This document shows, in pieces, positions 1 through 10,781 of a stretch of 21,991 nt of DNA. The stretch spans positions 34,703 through 56,693 of the forward strand of contig JAHBMJ010000120.1 of assembly GCA_018398765.1 (NCBI GenBank), in the 5' to 3' direction. Origin of the DNA: Chromera velia (Eukaryota; Sar; Chromeraceae). A program made the position numbers and the translations under genes. Within the stretch, counting starts at the first letter, position 1; the number at the start of each line of letters is the position of its first letter. A model generated the notes under the pieces. That model searched no databases and was not told where the DNA came from. It worked only from the letters and a program-made list of their open reading frames with translations.

Positions 1-1
1 C

Positions 2-752
2 ACCGATGCCAGGACTTTGTTCGAGATGGTCACATCTCCGTAAGAAAGTGATGGGGGGCATTTGCACGATGTAGACAAGTCTCAGTATCTGAGAATCTAA
101 ATGCTGACTATGCGGTGCAGTCTTGCGAATGCGAGTGTTGCCCAGCATGTGAAGAAAAACAAGGTAAAGGTCTTGAAGAAGATGCATAGCTTGGTGGAGG
201 GTCTTCCTGAAGGATTGCGCAAAGAGCTCCAATTTAGTCCCCTCGGTCTATTCACCACCTGGTTGGAGCGGACGATAATGGGATCTCTCTCCATCTTGTC
301 CCAATGCCCTAACTACTTCCTGTTCCAGGGAGTTCTGGGTCATAATTTGGATCTCAAAAAGATTCAAAAAGCTGGGAGCACAGGACCTTTTTGCAGCCTG
401 GCATAGGTTAGAGTCCGAAAGCGAAGGGTTTGCGGCCGAGGTTGCTGAGCGCACGGGAATGAAAGGCATTTGCAATTCCTTTATGTCAAAAAAGAAGGAA
501 AAGCGAACCGAGAACCTCATTCTGTACACTGTTTGTGGCACACATGTCTCAACTTCTATATACTGCGGTGTATGCAAACTGGTCGTCTACTGTAGGAGGG
601 AGTGTCAAAGGACACACTGGAAGAAGAATCCTGGGGGGTACAAGGAAAGGTGTATGCTGTTGAAAAAGAATGTGATTGATGTTCTTCTTAATACAATCAA
701 TATTGGCCGGGAATTAGACCCTTCAATGCTCAACAAAAGATCATGTCGTTGA
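2..752 (+). CDS. MYND-type zinc-finger protein, 5'-truncated by the window edge
   Basis: The protein ends in a MYND-like zinc finger, a fold usually used for protein-protein contacts in chromatin and signalling proteins. I recognise it from a Cys-x2-His pair, a Cys-x2-Cys pair (YCGVC), then YCRREC, QRTHW and a final KERC at about 560-650. The first knuckle has His for Cys, and the last His is replaced by Tyr, so the finger is slightly degenerate. The frame opens at position 2. An intron at 339-396 (58 nt, GTCATA to TTTTTGCAG) joins the two exons exactly in phase (337 + 356 nt = 231 codons), ending at TGA 750-752. TAA codons at 41-43 and 98-100 interrupt the upstream frame; read as Gln they leave it open to the window edge. 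Under the standard code the first Met would be at 101, directly after a TAA. The rest of the protein is not recognised. Confidence 0.6.
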
Positions 753-755
753 TGC

Positions 756-1820
756 TCAGGCTCGTTACGGTAAGTATTCATTTAGTCGTGCGTTTACTTT
801 CTCCCACAATTCCTTCTCTGTGCGGCCTGTGAAGGGCGGCCGCAACAAACGCTTCAGATCGTCGTCAAGTATCCACAATTGTTTGTCTCCTCCTTGGTTA
901 TCTTCCAAAAACAGTAATTCTTCCACCCCTTCGACTGGAATCTTGCGCTCCCGGTGCTCCGTGGCTATTCTCTTTATCTTTGAGAGGACTTTACCCTTCA
1001 ATGACGACTCCTGCCTCGCGCCTCCACTCCTTCCTCCTCTCTCCTCTCTGCCACCAGATCTACCACCCCTCCCCCCCCTCGCATCGGAATGGGAGTACCC
1101 CCTCTCCCCCCTCCACCGTCCATCAGATTGGGACCCGCTGCGTCCTTCAGGGGGACGGTGTGTGGTGTCAGGCGGGGGCTGGGGGTGCCTGTGCCGGTGC
1201 TGGTGCTGCCCCGACTGATCAGCAGAGGGGTGCGACAGTCCCTCCGATCTGTCTGCACCTTGACGAGACGGCTGTCTCTGTGGATTCATTTCCAAAAGGG
1301 GGGATTCAGTCGCTGCATCTTCTTCTTCCTCAAGACTTCGTCCCCCCTCCCTCTCTTCCTGTTCCTCTGCCCCCACCTGAAGATACGAACCCTCATGCCA
1401 CCTACTGCCCACTGCTGCAGAAGAAGAGGATGAAGAGGAAGACGGACCAGGTTGACTGACCGACCCTGCACCTCCCCGGAAAGAAGATGCGATACCTGAC
1501 TGACTTTGAATAGTGCCATTTCTGTTTCCGTTCACCACAGGAGGGCCTCTGGATCTGCTATTGCTGCCTTCTTCCCCTACTCCCTCCCCTTCCTGCTACC
1601 TCCCCCACTCCCTCGATCCCTCCCTCGGCATTCCTTCGCCGTCAGGACCACCACCCTGAGAGTCGGATGAGAACACCGACTCAGCCTCCCCTGCAGAAGC
1701 TGAAGAGACCCCGCTCCACTCTGCGAGGAGTCGGTTCTCTTCACTTTCATCCAAAATGTCCTGAAGAGAGAACTTGCCGATCAGAGACGTTCCCCCCAAT
1801 ACCCCAACTGCATAGTCATC

Positions 1821-1851
<31 letters not shown>

Positions 1852-4800
1852 GGGGGGGGGGGAGGGGAGAGAGAGAGGGATGGAGAGGGACGTTGAAGCA
1901 CACGCAAGGAAGAACTGAAGGGGGCTTCTTCACTCAGAACCACAACTAACCCGCAATGGACGAGTGCTGTTTGTCTTCTTTGTGTTACAAGCAGATGTTC
2001 CAATGAAGAGACAAATTTTCCTGTAGGGTGTGCCTAGGGACGGGTCTTCTCCAGCGGCACTTCATGTGTGTGTGTCTGTTTTCATTCGACCTACCTCGCC
2101 CAGCTTCGAATTTGTCCTTCAGGGCAATGGCGCTTCCTGAGGCTCTCAAGGCCTTTTCGAGGAGGTCTTGCTGATGCAGAAGGCGCACCGCCACCCACGT
2201 CAATTTGCATTTCTTTTCCTCCTCTGCGGACCTGCTCTTCGTGTGGGGGTCTATGTCTCTCAAGGGTCGGCCTCCGAGGGCTCCAACAGCTTCGTTTACT
2301 GCATAGAGGCACACAGGCAAGCAGGGAGACACGCTTTCAAATGATCGACAGAGACTGAGTGCATGGGGAGGGCCGTTTTTTTCTGAATGAAAAAAAGAGA
2401 AAGTCAACCAAGTACCTTGTACCGTCACTGCAGTGAGTCAACACAGATCAGAATGCAGATTCAAGCAGTGAAGGAGAGAACGTTTAACAGGGAGCAAATA
2501 CGAGAAGATGCAGACAGAGTGAGGATATACCAAAAGCAATGGTCCGAAAAGTTCGGAAAAATGCCCTATCCTCTTTTGCTGTCCTCGATGAGGCCAACGG
2601 AAAAGCTGAGATGGGCAGCCGCAGAGAGAACGGCAGGAGATGCCGGCAGGCAAGCAGAGAAAGACCGTACGCTCATATCGTGCCGACCTCCCAGAACCTT
2701 GAATTTTCCATTCGGTGTCGGCACCTGCAGAGAAACGATTCCCCCTTTCCCAGAGGAAGTCGTCTCTTCCTGCCAGAGACTCGGAGGGGAGAGCTGTAGC
2801 TTCTGCAAAAGCAAAGGAGAAGAAAGAATATCCGGGAGGTGATGTGAGGTGTATTCGATGAATTCTGGAAGAGCTACACCACCACTGCCAAAAAAAGAGC
2901 AGGGAAGATACCCGCACAGCCATTACAGAGGACTGCGTTGGTGGATACATAGACGGATAGATAGATAGACAGACAGACAGACGGGCGGACAACAGGCGAA
3001 TACAAATTAGCACTCGCGCGCGTGCACCCACACCCGCAGCCCCCCCCGCCCCCCCACACACACACCAGAGAGAGAGGGAGAGAGAGAGAGAGACGGAGAC
3101 GGACCTGTGCGAATTCATTGAAGATCTTTACACAGTTGTCAAAGCTTAACTGTGCGCCCCTGCCTTCCCCCTCTGGAAAATAGGGGTATCCAGGCACTCT
3201 CCTTTGCCTGACAGATTGCAGATGGGCGTCTCTGCCTTCAGAGGACGCCCCTGCCGCTGTTGCTGCTGCCTCCTTCATTCTCTCTTCTGCCTCCCTCATC
3301 TCTTGCGCGTCGTCCTCGAACAAAACGACTTTACCCGCGCTATTTCTCACTCTCCCTTTCATCTGCAATCAGGACGCATGTGCGGAATTAAATGACAGAC
3401 TGTGCAGAGGGCTGTGGAAGAGGCTTTGGTACCAAAAGGGAGAACGGACGACACCCTCAGACGCACAGAAATGTAACGAGCATGACAAAGCAGGGGAAAA
3501 ACGTGGAGGCATATCCCCAAAGAGGAAAACAAAAACGCTTGCATGGAAGAACTGCCAGGATGGATGACAAAGAGGATTCACCCAAAGCAAACAATGCAGA
3601 AGGACAGATCGTAAGAGGCGTCAACGGGCCATCGACCTGAATGAAGCTTTTGGTTGTGGGTATTCTGTTGTAGCACATAACAATAGTGCAGTCCTGGACA
3701 TCGATTCCCTCCTCCAAGACGCTGGTGGCAACCAAAAGCCGAATTTGACCAGATCGGAAGTTGTCCATCAAGCTCTTCCTCTCCCTGTCAGACATCTTGG
3801 CTCTCCCCCCCACTGGGGCAGCAAGGAGGGGAGGACCGGAGGAATCTCCTGTGTTTGCGGACTCGCTACGGCTCAGGTGCTCTGCAGGACGGCAGACAAG
3901 GGAGGGCAGGAACGGAGGGAAAGAAGAAGAAATGTTGAAGGCTGACAGAAGACCGTCAACGCAAAAGGAGTACAGGACTGGATCTAAACAGCATGGTAAT
4001 GAGGGAGAAGAAGGCAGAGAGGGGGGTGAAAGAGAACGAGGAGCAAATGGAGTGAAAAAGAAAGAGGCAAAAGAGCAGTAGATATCCCGGAGAAGAGGAG
4101 AGGGAATAAAAGGTCTAACCCGGAAGAGACAGAAAGGGGAGGCGTGGGAGCAGACCGAAAAGCAGATGTGCATGCAAGAAACGAGGTGCTTGCAGGGAAC
4201 TTTTAAGGGCCACAGAGAGGGAGGGATGATCAAACAGAGACGAAGATCGAGACAGAAACGAAGGTACGCAGAGACTGACGTGCAACTTGTCTGTCGAATC
4301 TGTGGGAGCTCCCGTAAAACGAATTGATAGAAGCTTCAATGCCTCGGCTTGCAAATGTATCATCCACTTCTTGATCCTGTTCCCCTGAACCCCTCCCCCC
4401 TTCTTCTCCGTCTCCTCCTGCACTCGAGTTCTGTGCCTCTGACTGACGCACGCTCGGCTCGGACCCCCTGCCTTGCGTTCCCCCTGCGCCCCTCCGTTCT
4501 GACTTGAACACGCACAGGAGGGACTGGCAGATGTGGGCAAGGGCCCACGCCACTTCCCATTTGTCCACAAAGATGACGCCCTTCAGAGGCGGCTCCCCGC
4601 TCTTCTCCTCCTTCCACGCTTGCCACAGGGTGTGAAACAAGAGCTGAACCTGCACACGTATGGGAATAAGAGGGAGATACAGGGAAAGGAGAGGGGTTTG
4701 TCTCGTGAATGGATTAAGAGCACCAGCAACAACTTCCAGTACACCCACATTTTTTCAAAAAAAGGAAAACTGAAGTCTCCCTGACACTGATCGCGTGGAG

Positions 4801-6114
4801 GATCCCCCTGTGTGTCTGACAGACTCTCTGACTGCAGTGTGTGATAGTGTGTGGCTGGCTGACTTTCGGGTGGAATTTGGAGCCGTGTCCGTCCATGGAG
4901 ACCCCACTCCAGAAGGCGTTGCCCTCTCTTGTCGCTTCTGACAGATGCGCATCAATGCTTGCCCTGATCTCCGTATGGGTCCCGAACCTAGTCTCCAACT
5001 GTTTTTGAACATGAGGAAGCAGGTTCCTTCTGAAGAAGAACCGAAACCCCTCCCTTCCCGTCTCCTTCAAAACTTCCAAAGCTCTGTCTGTCTGGTGCTG
5101 CTTATCCTCACGTGACGGCAAGTGGCTCCACACATCCCGCAGCTTCTGCTCAGCATCTCTCATGTCTGCATCAGCAGTGGCTGAGAGCGGGTGCAGGCCC
5201 TTGAAGGACACCACCTCCCTGCTCGCACTGAATCCGGTTGTGTCGACTGTGAAGACCTCACACTGAAGGATCTTCTCCACCACCTCCTTTGCCTTCTCAA
5301 AATCTTCCTGCTTCCCCGCATGACTTGCAGAGAGCCCCAAAATTCGGGGGGGGCTCTCCAGATTTCGTTCGAGGACACCCCGCCTTGCCAAGACGGCCAT
5401 TGGATGCCTCTCTGTGCCTGCGTAGTGTGCCTCGTCCAGGACAATGAGGGACAGCAGGGAGGGTTGGATGCTTCCAGTGTCCACCACTGCGTTTCGGATA
5501 GATTCAGAGAGACAAACGAGAACGTCAACTGTGCCGAGAAAGGAGGTCCAACGCTGTTCTGACCACTCAGAGCTGCCTTTCGGTTCCCCTCCAAAAAACT
5601 TCTTCACAGTCCTTCCATCCAACTCCGCCTGAAGTTTCGCCGCCTGCTGCTGGAGGAGGGCCTCAGTATGGACGACAAACAGCACGACCTTATGGGAAGT
5701 CCCGCCTCCGCCCAAGAACTCTTGAATGATCTGCACAGGCAGGGGGCAAAAGAGACGGGCCCTCCCAATGACGCAAAAGGGAGAAAACTGGACCTGCGAA
5801 TTTCCTTTCAATTGTCATCTGTTCGTACACTGTCTCTCTTTGTGAACATCCACCTTTCGGCCCTTTCGTCCATTTCAAAGAATCCTGTTTAGATCCGTCT
5901 ACCCCCTCTTCTCTACGAAGTAAGGCTTTGAGCCTTCACAAGGCCTGTCAGAAAAGCACAAAGACCGGTGGAGACGGAGACGGACCTCTGTGGCGACCCG
6001 AGTCTTCCCCGTGTTCGTTTCCATGACCAAAAACGCATTGAGGCCCCTCTCGAATCGCTCCAAAATTTCCCTCTTCGCTTCCTCCTGATGAGGCCACAGG
6101 GGTGGAAGCGGCAT
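756..6114 (-). CDS. Dicer-like superfamily 2 RNA helicase with Dicer dimerisation domain, no RNase III seen
   Basis: This is a Dicer/RIG-I-type dsRNA helicase. Exons (minus strand): 6114-5986, 5730-about 4903 (or 4864), 4649-4280, 3881-3637, 3362-3105, 2802-2688, 2298-2095, 1807-756. All phases agree and give 1066 codons (1079 with the other exon 2 end). Motif I is TNTGKT in exon 1; exon 2 has DEAH and LSASHAG; exon 3 has motif IV GVIFVDKWEV. Exon 4 has VATSVLEEGIDV and the start of motif VI (SFIQ), which exon 5 completes as MKGRVRN. Exons 5-7 match the Dicer dimerisation domain (DUF283), ending in AVRLLHQQDLLEKAL. The last exon (about 350 residues) is Ser/Gly/Arg/Glu-rich and ends in a short charged domain I do not recognise. 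No PAZ or RNase III signature is visible. TAG at 1596-1598 and TAA at 765-767 interrupt the last exon; its frame is open on both sides and closes at TGA 756-758. The start is the first Met after TGA at 6124-6126. Confidence 0.75.
1821..1861. repeat. (CA)n microsatellite and poly-G run in helicase intron 7
   Basis: About 28 nt of CA dinucleotides are followed by a run of G and GA-rich sequence. On the coding (minus) strand this is C-rich and GT-rich sequence just upstream of the acceptor of the last exon, inside intron 1808-2094. A standard-code reading through it gives a Cys-Val run that I take as an artefact. Confidence 0.9.
2953..3104. repeat. GATA/GACA, CA and GA microsatellites in helicase intron 5
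   Basis: GATA and GACA tetranucleotides at about 2955-2982, a C-rich and CA stretch at about 3038-3064 and a GA run at about 3065-3092 fill most of intron 2803-3104. The intron begins (minus strand) with GTCCGTCTCCGTCTC, the same 15 nt that begin intron 1 (5985-5971). Confidence 0.85.
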
Positions 6115-6694
6115 CGTGTACGTTCAGGCACTCGGCACAAACGATTCTGAGCTCACAGGCAACGTCCCAAAAGCAAGAAAGGCTAACAGCACTACAAGCC
6201 TTGATCACTCATACGTGGTGGAGGCAGGTAGCACTCTTCGTGATTGGACGTTCGCGTCCTATGTATGATCAAGTTCACGTCAACAATCATTCGCAGCTCG
6301 CCATCTCTTTGTTTCTTGCATGGTGTTTTTCTCTCGGCAAAAGTCGCGCGATCTTCTTCGGCTTAACTCGGAAGGTACGTATAGCGCGTGCTGATGGCTC
6401 GGCGCGCGGCTCCGCGTTAATCGTGGCTAAAAATGTTTAGACACTGAGTGCACCGCCATATGCACGACTGAGGTCAGACCACCATATGAATTGACCACCT
6501 ACTCTCCTTACCCTTTAGTGCTTGCAGCTCACTGTGCGCTCCCAGTCAGCCATCTGAAAAGACTTAAGGTGACTTTCGCCAACTCAGTGTTCATAAGTGC
6601 CAGTGGAGCAGATTTGGGGAGTGCCGTTGCTCCAAGGTCATCAGCTCGGAACCCACTTCTTTCGTCAGGTTGGCTGTTTACTGTTTCCCTTAAG
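6115..6694. promoter_or_regulatory. Shared upstream region between divergent helicase and CIR_N genes
   Basis: About 580 bp separate the first Met of the minus-strand helicase from the chosen Met of the plus-strand CIR_N gene, so the two probably share a promoter region. I see no convincing TATA box or named element. The CIR_N frame is open back to TAA 6428-6430, so part of this region (from about 6431) could be a 5' extension of that gene instead. Confidence 0.35.
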
Positions 6695-7396
6695 ATGTCG
6701 TACATGATGCGGATTGGCGGCAAGAGTGCCGCGTTCATCAACCACAAGCCCTTCCATCCAGGAAACAGGCAGAACATGGAGAAAAAGTGGATCGCAGAAC
6801 AGAAGAAAGAGCGAGAAGAGCGCGAGCAGAAAGCCCGCCTGGAGGTCAGGGAGAAGGAGATGAAGATAGAGAGACTTCGGATGGCGATGAGACTCCGAGA
6901 GGCAGAGGAGCAGCTTGCAAATGCAGACCCAGAGCTAATAAAGCGTCTAGAGAAGAAACTGCATGGAGGTGAGGAGGCTCAGCAGAGAAAGAAGTTCCAC
7001 AGACCGAACCCGCAAGCTCAGTCATCATCTGACAAAAGTGCACCCGTACCGAGAGTGCGTTCCAAGTATGCCGAGGATGTGCACCCTCAGAACCACTCGA
7101 GCGTTTGGGGTTCCTGGTTTGACAGAGAGACCAGCAGTTGGGGCTATTCTTGCTGTAAACAGACGGTGCGGTCAGAGCCTTGCTCGGCCTCCTCCGAACC
7201 TGCAGGGGATCACGAGAGGGGCGAAAAACGACGTGCGCAGGGTGACGGGGAGTGCCGGAAGAAACGCAAAGAGGGGGGATCGGCGAAGGGTGCAGGATCT
7301 GGAGGGAACTCCTCTGGGAGCAGAGAGACAGGGTTGGCAGATCTGGTCCAGTTGCTCCATGACGAAGACGATTAGGGAATGGAGCTAATTCATTGA
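6695..7396 (+). CDS. CIR_N-domain protein with SLU7-like WGS/WGYxCC motif, probable splicing factor
   Basis: Residues about 12-65 fit the CIR_N domain of the splicing factor CWC25 and the corepressor CIR: INHKPFHP, then NMEKKWIAEQKKE and a long charged helix. Residues about 123-154 (SKYAEDV, NHSSVWGSWF, WGYSCC) resemble the C-terminal region of SLU7, a second-step splicing factor. The tail is basic and Gly/Ser-rich and ends in acidic LLHDEDD. I chose Met 6695 because homology begins soon after it; the frame stays open upstream to 6431. There is no intron. The standard code would stop at TAG 7373-7375; reading it as Gln adds six residues to TGA 7394-7396, giving 233 residues. By family this would act in the nucleus in or near the spliceosome. 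Having both motifs in one short protein is unusual, and a diverged CWC25 is the main alternative. Confidence 0.6.
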
Positions 7397-7544
7397 TTGA
7401 TCGTGTATGTGCCTATGCGTGACATTTCAAAGACGTGATGCGTTGGTGCGAACTTGCAAACACTCAATTTTCTTGGACGGGCGCCTTATCACCTTATGCG
7501 ATCTTTTGTTTCCACTTCGTCTCCGACTCGCAGAAACACTCACT

Positions 7545-7792
7545 CCTGTCTGTCTGTCTGTCTGTCTGTGTCTGTCTTCTTTGAAGAAAAGGAGGGAGAA
7601 GAAGAAGAAACAGAAAGTCTGTTTTCTTTGTTGTTTTTTCTTTTCTGGTTGTTCTTTATTGTCTTTTTTCCTCTCTCTTCTCTCGAGTGGAAGCAGCAGA
7701 AGAGTAACGTGGGAACACAGTGATCACGTGAAAGCATGTCGGGAGGTGGAGAGGCAAGAGGGGCTTCACTCGCACCTTTCGCCCACTTGGTT

Positions 7793-7836
<44 letters not shown>

Positions 7837-8116
7837 TTCTTTCTTTCCTTTCTTTTCTTTCTTTCTTTCTGTCTGTCTTTCTGTCTTTCTTTTTGTCTGT
7901 TGTGTTCATGAAGAAGAGGAGGGAGAAGAAGAAACATATCGTCGGTCTGTCTTCTGAAAGAAAGGAAGAGAAAAGGAAAGAAAAGACGACATAGTCTGTC
8001 TGTCCATCCGTCGAAGTCGTGTAGTCTGTCCGTCTGTCTGTCTATCTGTGTGTTAAAAAAACAGAAGAAAATGAAGAAAGAGAAAAAGAAAAGACAAGAC
8101 GATTAGTCTGTCTGTC

Positions 8117-8147
<31 letters not shown>

Positions 8148-8264
8148 TTCTTTCTTTTCTTTCTTTCTTTCTTTCTTTCTTTCTTTCAGCCTTTCTTTCT
8201 TTCTTTCAGCCTTTCTTGCTTTCTTGCTTTCTTGCTTTCTTTCTGTCTTTCGTCTGTCTGTCTG

Positions 8265-8296
<32 letters not shown>

Positions 8297-8532
8297 TCCT
8301 TCCTTCCTTTCTTCCTTTCTTTCTTTTCTTTCTTTCTTTCTTTCTTTCTTTCTTTTTTTCCTTGCTTCCTTCCTTCCTTCCTTGCTTCCTTCCTTCCTTG
8401 CTTCCTTTCTTTCTTTCTTTCTTTCTTTCTGTCTTTCTTTCTTTCTTTCTTTCGGTCTTTCTTTCTTTCAGTCTGTCTGTCTTTCTTTCTTTCTTGCTTT
8501 CTTTCTTTCTTTCTTTCTGTCTTTTCTTTCTG

Positions 8533-8565
<33 letters not shown>

Positions 8566-8696
8566 TTGTCTTTCTTTCTTTCTTTCCTTCCTTCCTTCCT
8601 TCCTTCCTTCCTTTCTTTCTTTTCTTTCTTTCTTTCTTTCTTTCTTTCTTTTCTTTCTTCCTTCCTTCCTTCCTTTCTTTCTTTCTCTCTTTCTTC

Positions 8697-8727
<31 letters not shown>

Positions 8728-8917
8728 TTTTTCCTTGCTTCCTTCCTTCCTTCCTTGCTTCCTTCCTTGCTTCCTTCCTTTCTTTCTTTCTTTCTTTCTG
8801 TCTTTCTTTCTTTCTTTCTTTCTTTCGGTCTTTCTTTCTTTCAGTCTGTCTGTCTTTCTTTCTTTCTTTCTTGCTTTCTTTCTTTCTTTCTTTCTTTCTT
8901 TCTGTCTTTTCTTTCTG

Positions 8918-8953
<36 letters not shown>

Positions 8954-9032
8954 TCCTTCCTTCCTTCCTTCCTTCCTTCCTTTCTTTCTTTTCTTTCTTT
9001 CTTTCTTTCTTTCTTTCTGTCTTTTCTTTCTG

Positions 9033-9065
<33 letters not shown>

Positions 9066-9374
9066 TTGTCTTTCTTTCTTTCTTTCTTTCTTTCCTTCCT
9101 TCCTTCCTTCCTTCCTTCCTTTCTTTCTTTTCTTTCTTTCTTTCTTTCTTTCTTTCTTTTCTTTCTTCCTTCCTTCCTTTCTTTCTTTCTTTCTCTCTTT
9201 CTTTCTTTCTTTCTTTCTTCCTTTCTTTCGGTCTTTCTTTCTTTCTTTCAGTCTGCCTTTCTTTCTTTCTTTCTTTTCTTTGTTTCTTTCTTTTCTTTCT
9301 TTCTTTCTTTCTTCTTTTCTTTCTGTCTTTCTTTCTTTCTTTCTTTCTTTCAGCCTTTCTTTCTTTCTTTCAGC

Positions 9375-9413
<39 letters not shown>

Positions 9414-9615
9414 TTCTTTCTTTCCTTCTTTCTTTCTTTCTTCTTTCCTTCCTTTCTTCCTTTCTTTCTTTTCTTTCTTTGTTTATTTCTTTCTTTCTTT
9501 CTTTCTTTCTTTTTTTCCTTGCTTCCTTCCTTCCTTGCTTCCTTCCTTCCTTCCTTCCTTTCTTTCTGTCTGTCTGTCTTTCTGTCTGTCTTTCTTTCTT
9601 TCTTGCTTTCTTTCT

Positions 9616-9646
<31 letters not shown>

Positions 9647-10260
9647 TTTTTTCTTTCTTTCTTTCTTTCTTTCTTTCTTTTCTTTCTTTCCTTCTTTCTT
9701 TCTTTCTTCTTTTCTTTCTTTCTTTCTTTTCTTTCTTTTCTTTCTTTCTTTCTTTCTTTCTTCTTTTCTTTCTTTCTTTCTTTCTTTCTTTCTTTCAGCC
9801 TTTCTTTCTTTCTTTCTTTCTTTCTGTCTGTCTGTCTGTCTGTCTGTCTGTTGTGTACATGGAGAAGAGAAGGGAGAAAAAAAACATCTGTCTGCCTGTC
9901 TGTCTGTCTATGTTCAGGAAGAAAAGAAGGGAGAAGAAGAAACATATAGTCTGTCTGTGTGTCGCGAAGAAGAGCAAAGCAGAAACAATATCGCGTGCTT
10001 TTTGTCTGTTGTGTACATGGAGAAGATGCCTGTCTGTGTTCAGGAAGAAAAGAAGGGAGAAGAAGAAACATATAGTCTGTCTGTCGGGAAGAGAAAAAGC
10101 AAAGCAGAGACAATATCGCATGTCTGGAAAGAAAGAAAGAAAGAAACGAAAAGCAGACTGACTGTCTCTCTGGCTGGCTGGCTGTCTCTCTAGCTTCCTC
10201 TCTCTCCCTGCCTGCGTCTCTCAGTCTGAGTCTCAGACTCTCAGAGGACTCTCTCTTCCC
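7545..10260. repeat. Large TTTC/TTCC pyrimidine satellite with higher-order duplications
   Basis: About 2.7 kb is almost pure pyrimidine on the plus strand, built on TTTC with TTCC, TCTG and TTGC variants. Short purine-rich islands (GAAGAAAAGGAGGGAGAAG type) lie at both ends. Within it, longer blocks recur. A block from about 8353 (T7, CCTTGC, TTCC runs, CGGTC, CAGTCTG) returns from about 8726 and in part from about 9510. Another returns at about 8518 and 9017. This shows growth by segmental duplication as well as slippage. Reading frames of up to about 650 residues made only of Phe, Leu, Ser, Pro, Cys and Val cross it in three frames. They follow from the period-4 repeat and I do not call them genes. 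Such tracts can form triplex (H-DNA). Confidence 0.9.
9849..10125 (+). repeat. Tandem repeat, period about 127-157 bp, at the right edge of the satellite
   Basis: CTGTTGTGTACATGGAGAAG occurs at about 9849 and 10006. A GTTCAGGAAG...CATATAGTCTGTCTGT segment occurs at about 9911 and 10038, and AGCAAAGCAG...ACAATATCGC at about 9973 and 10099. The second copy lacks about 30 bp of the first. Related segments at about 7570 and 7896 mark the left end of the satellite, so the same unit flanks the pyrimidine core on both sides. Confidence 0.75.
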
Positions 10261-10781
10261 CTCCCTCCCCTCCCCCCTTCCCAACCGGGGAGACCCTTTT
10301 TTCCTTCCTTTCTCTCCTTTTGTCAGTATGTTCTAATATCTATATAGAAACATGCACTTCGAGTGACACGGATAGGTTTGTTGCACTAAGCAGTGGTTAA
10401 ACATATACTTAGAATCTCTTATATTGAGTTATGCAAAAAAGATGTAGCTTATATCTGTTTTAAGATTTTTTTAAAAGGCTAAATGTAAGCTAGGCATGGT
10501 TTATACATACATACATTCTTACACACACTCTGGACTTAGAGAATATAATGTATACACAATGTATATTGATTGATTGATTGATATGTTCCGCCCTAGGGCC
10601 TTCCCGCTATGTATATAAATATCATTTTAAAAAAATAGTAGAGTAATCAACTCATTATTAAATTAGTTCTAATAAAATATCTAGTAACACATACACAGTC
10701 ATATAAATTATATACTTTGTATGTAAAATTCTATTGGCAGTCGACTTGTTAATTCTCAAGGGCCCTCTATCTACCTCTATC
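10261..10781. other. AT-rich spacer without genes
   Basis: This stretch is strongly AT-rich, with TGATTGATTGATTGAT at about 10567-10582 and a TACATACATACATTC segment at about 10504 that recurs at about 17893. No open frame of substance, RNA gene or known motif was found. Its right edge (CCTCTATC, 10774-10781) is the target duplication of the next element. Confidence 0.6.

Noticed and set aside
765-1538. Stand-alone minus-strand gene of 257 codons
   Set aside because: It shares frame with the stretch up to 1807, separated only by TAG 1596-1598, and splicing phase joins it to the helicase; I treat it as part of the last helicase exon.
2566-2640. Continuation of helicase exon 6 past 2688 through GLIEDSKRG and a TAG codon
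   Set aside because: Ending the exon at GAG/GTCGGC (2688) joins in phase to exon 7 and completes the dimerisation domain, so this stretch is intronic. I did not count its TAG as code evidence.
2387-2842. Plus-strand frame with helical, charged sequence over helicase intron 6 and exon 6
   Set aside because: The minus-strand exon phases and DUF283 match are stronger, and the plus frame has no splice or homology support.
8216-10193. Three overlapping plus-strand reading frames of about 580-650 residues, rich in Phe, Leu and Ser
   Set aside because: They exist in all three frames because a 4-base TTTC repeat gives a 12-base coding period without stops. Composition and overlap show they are repeat artefacts.
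9370-10284. Minus-strand Lys/Glu/Arg-rich frame of about 300 residues
   Set aside because: It is the reverse complement of the same GAAA repeat, with no non-repeat domain.
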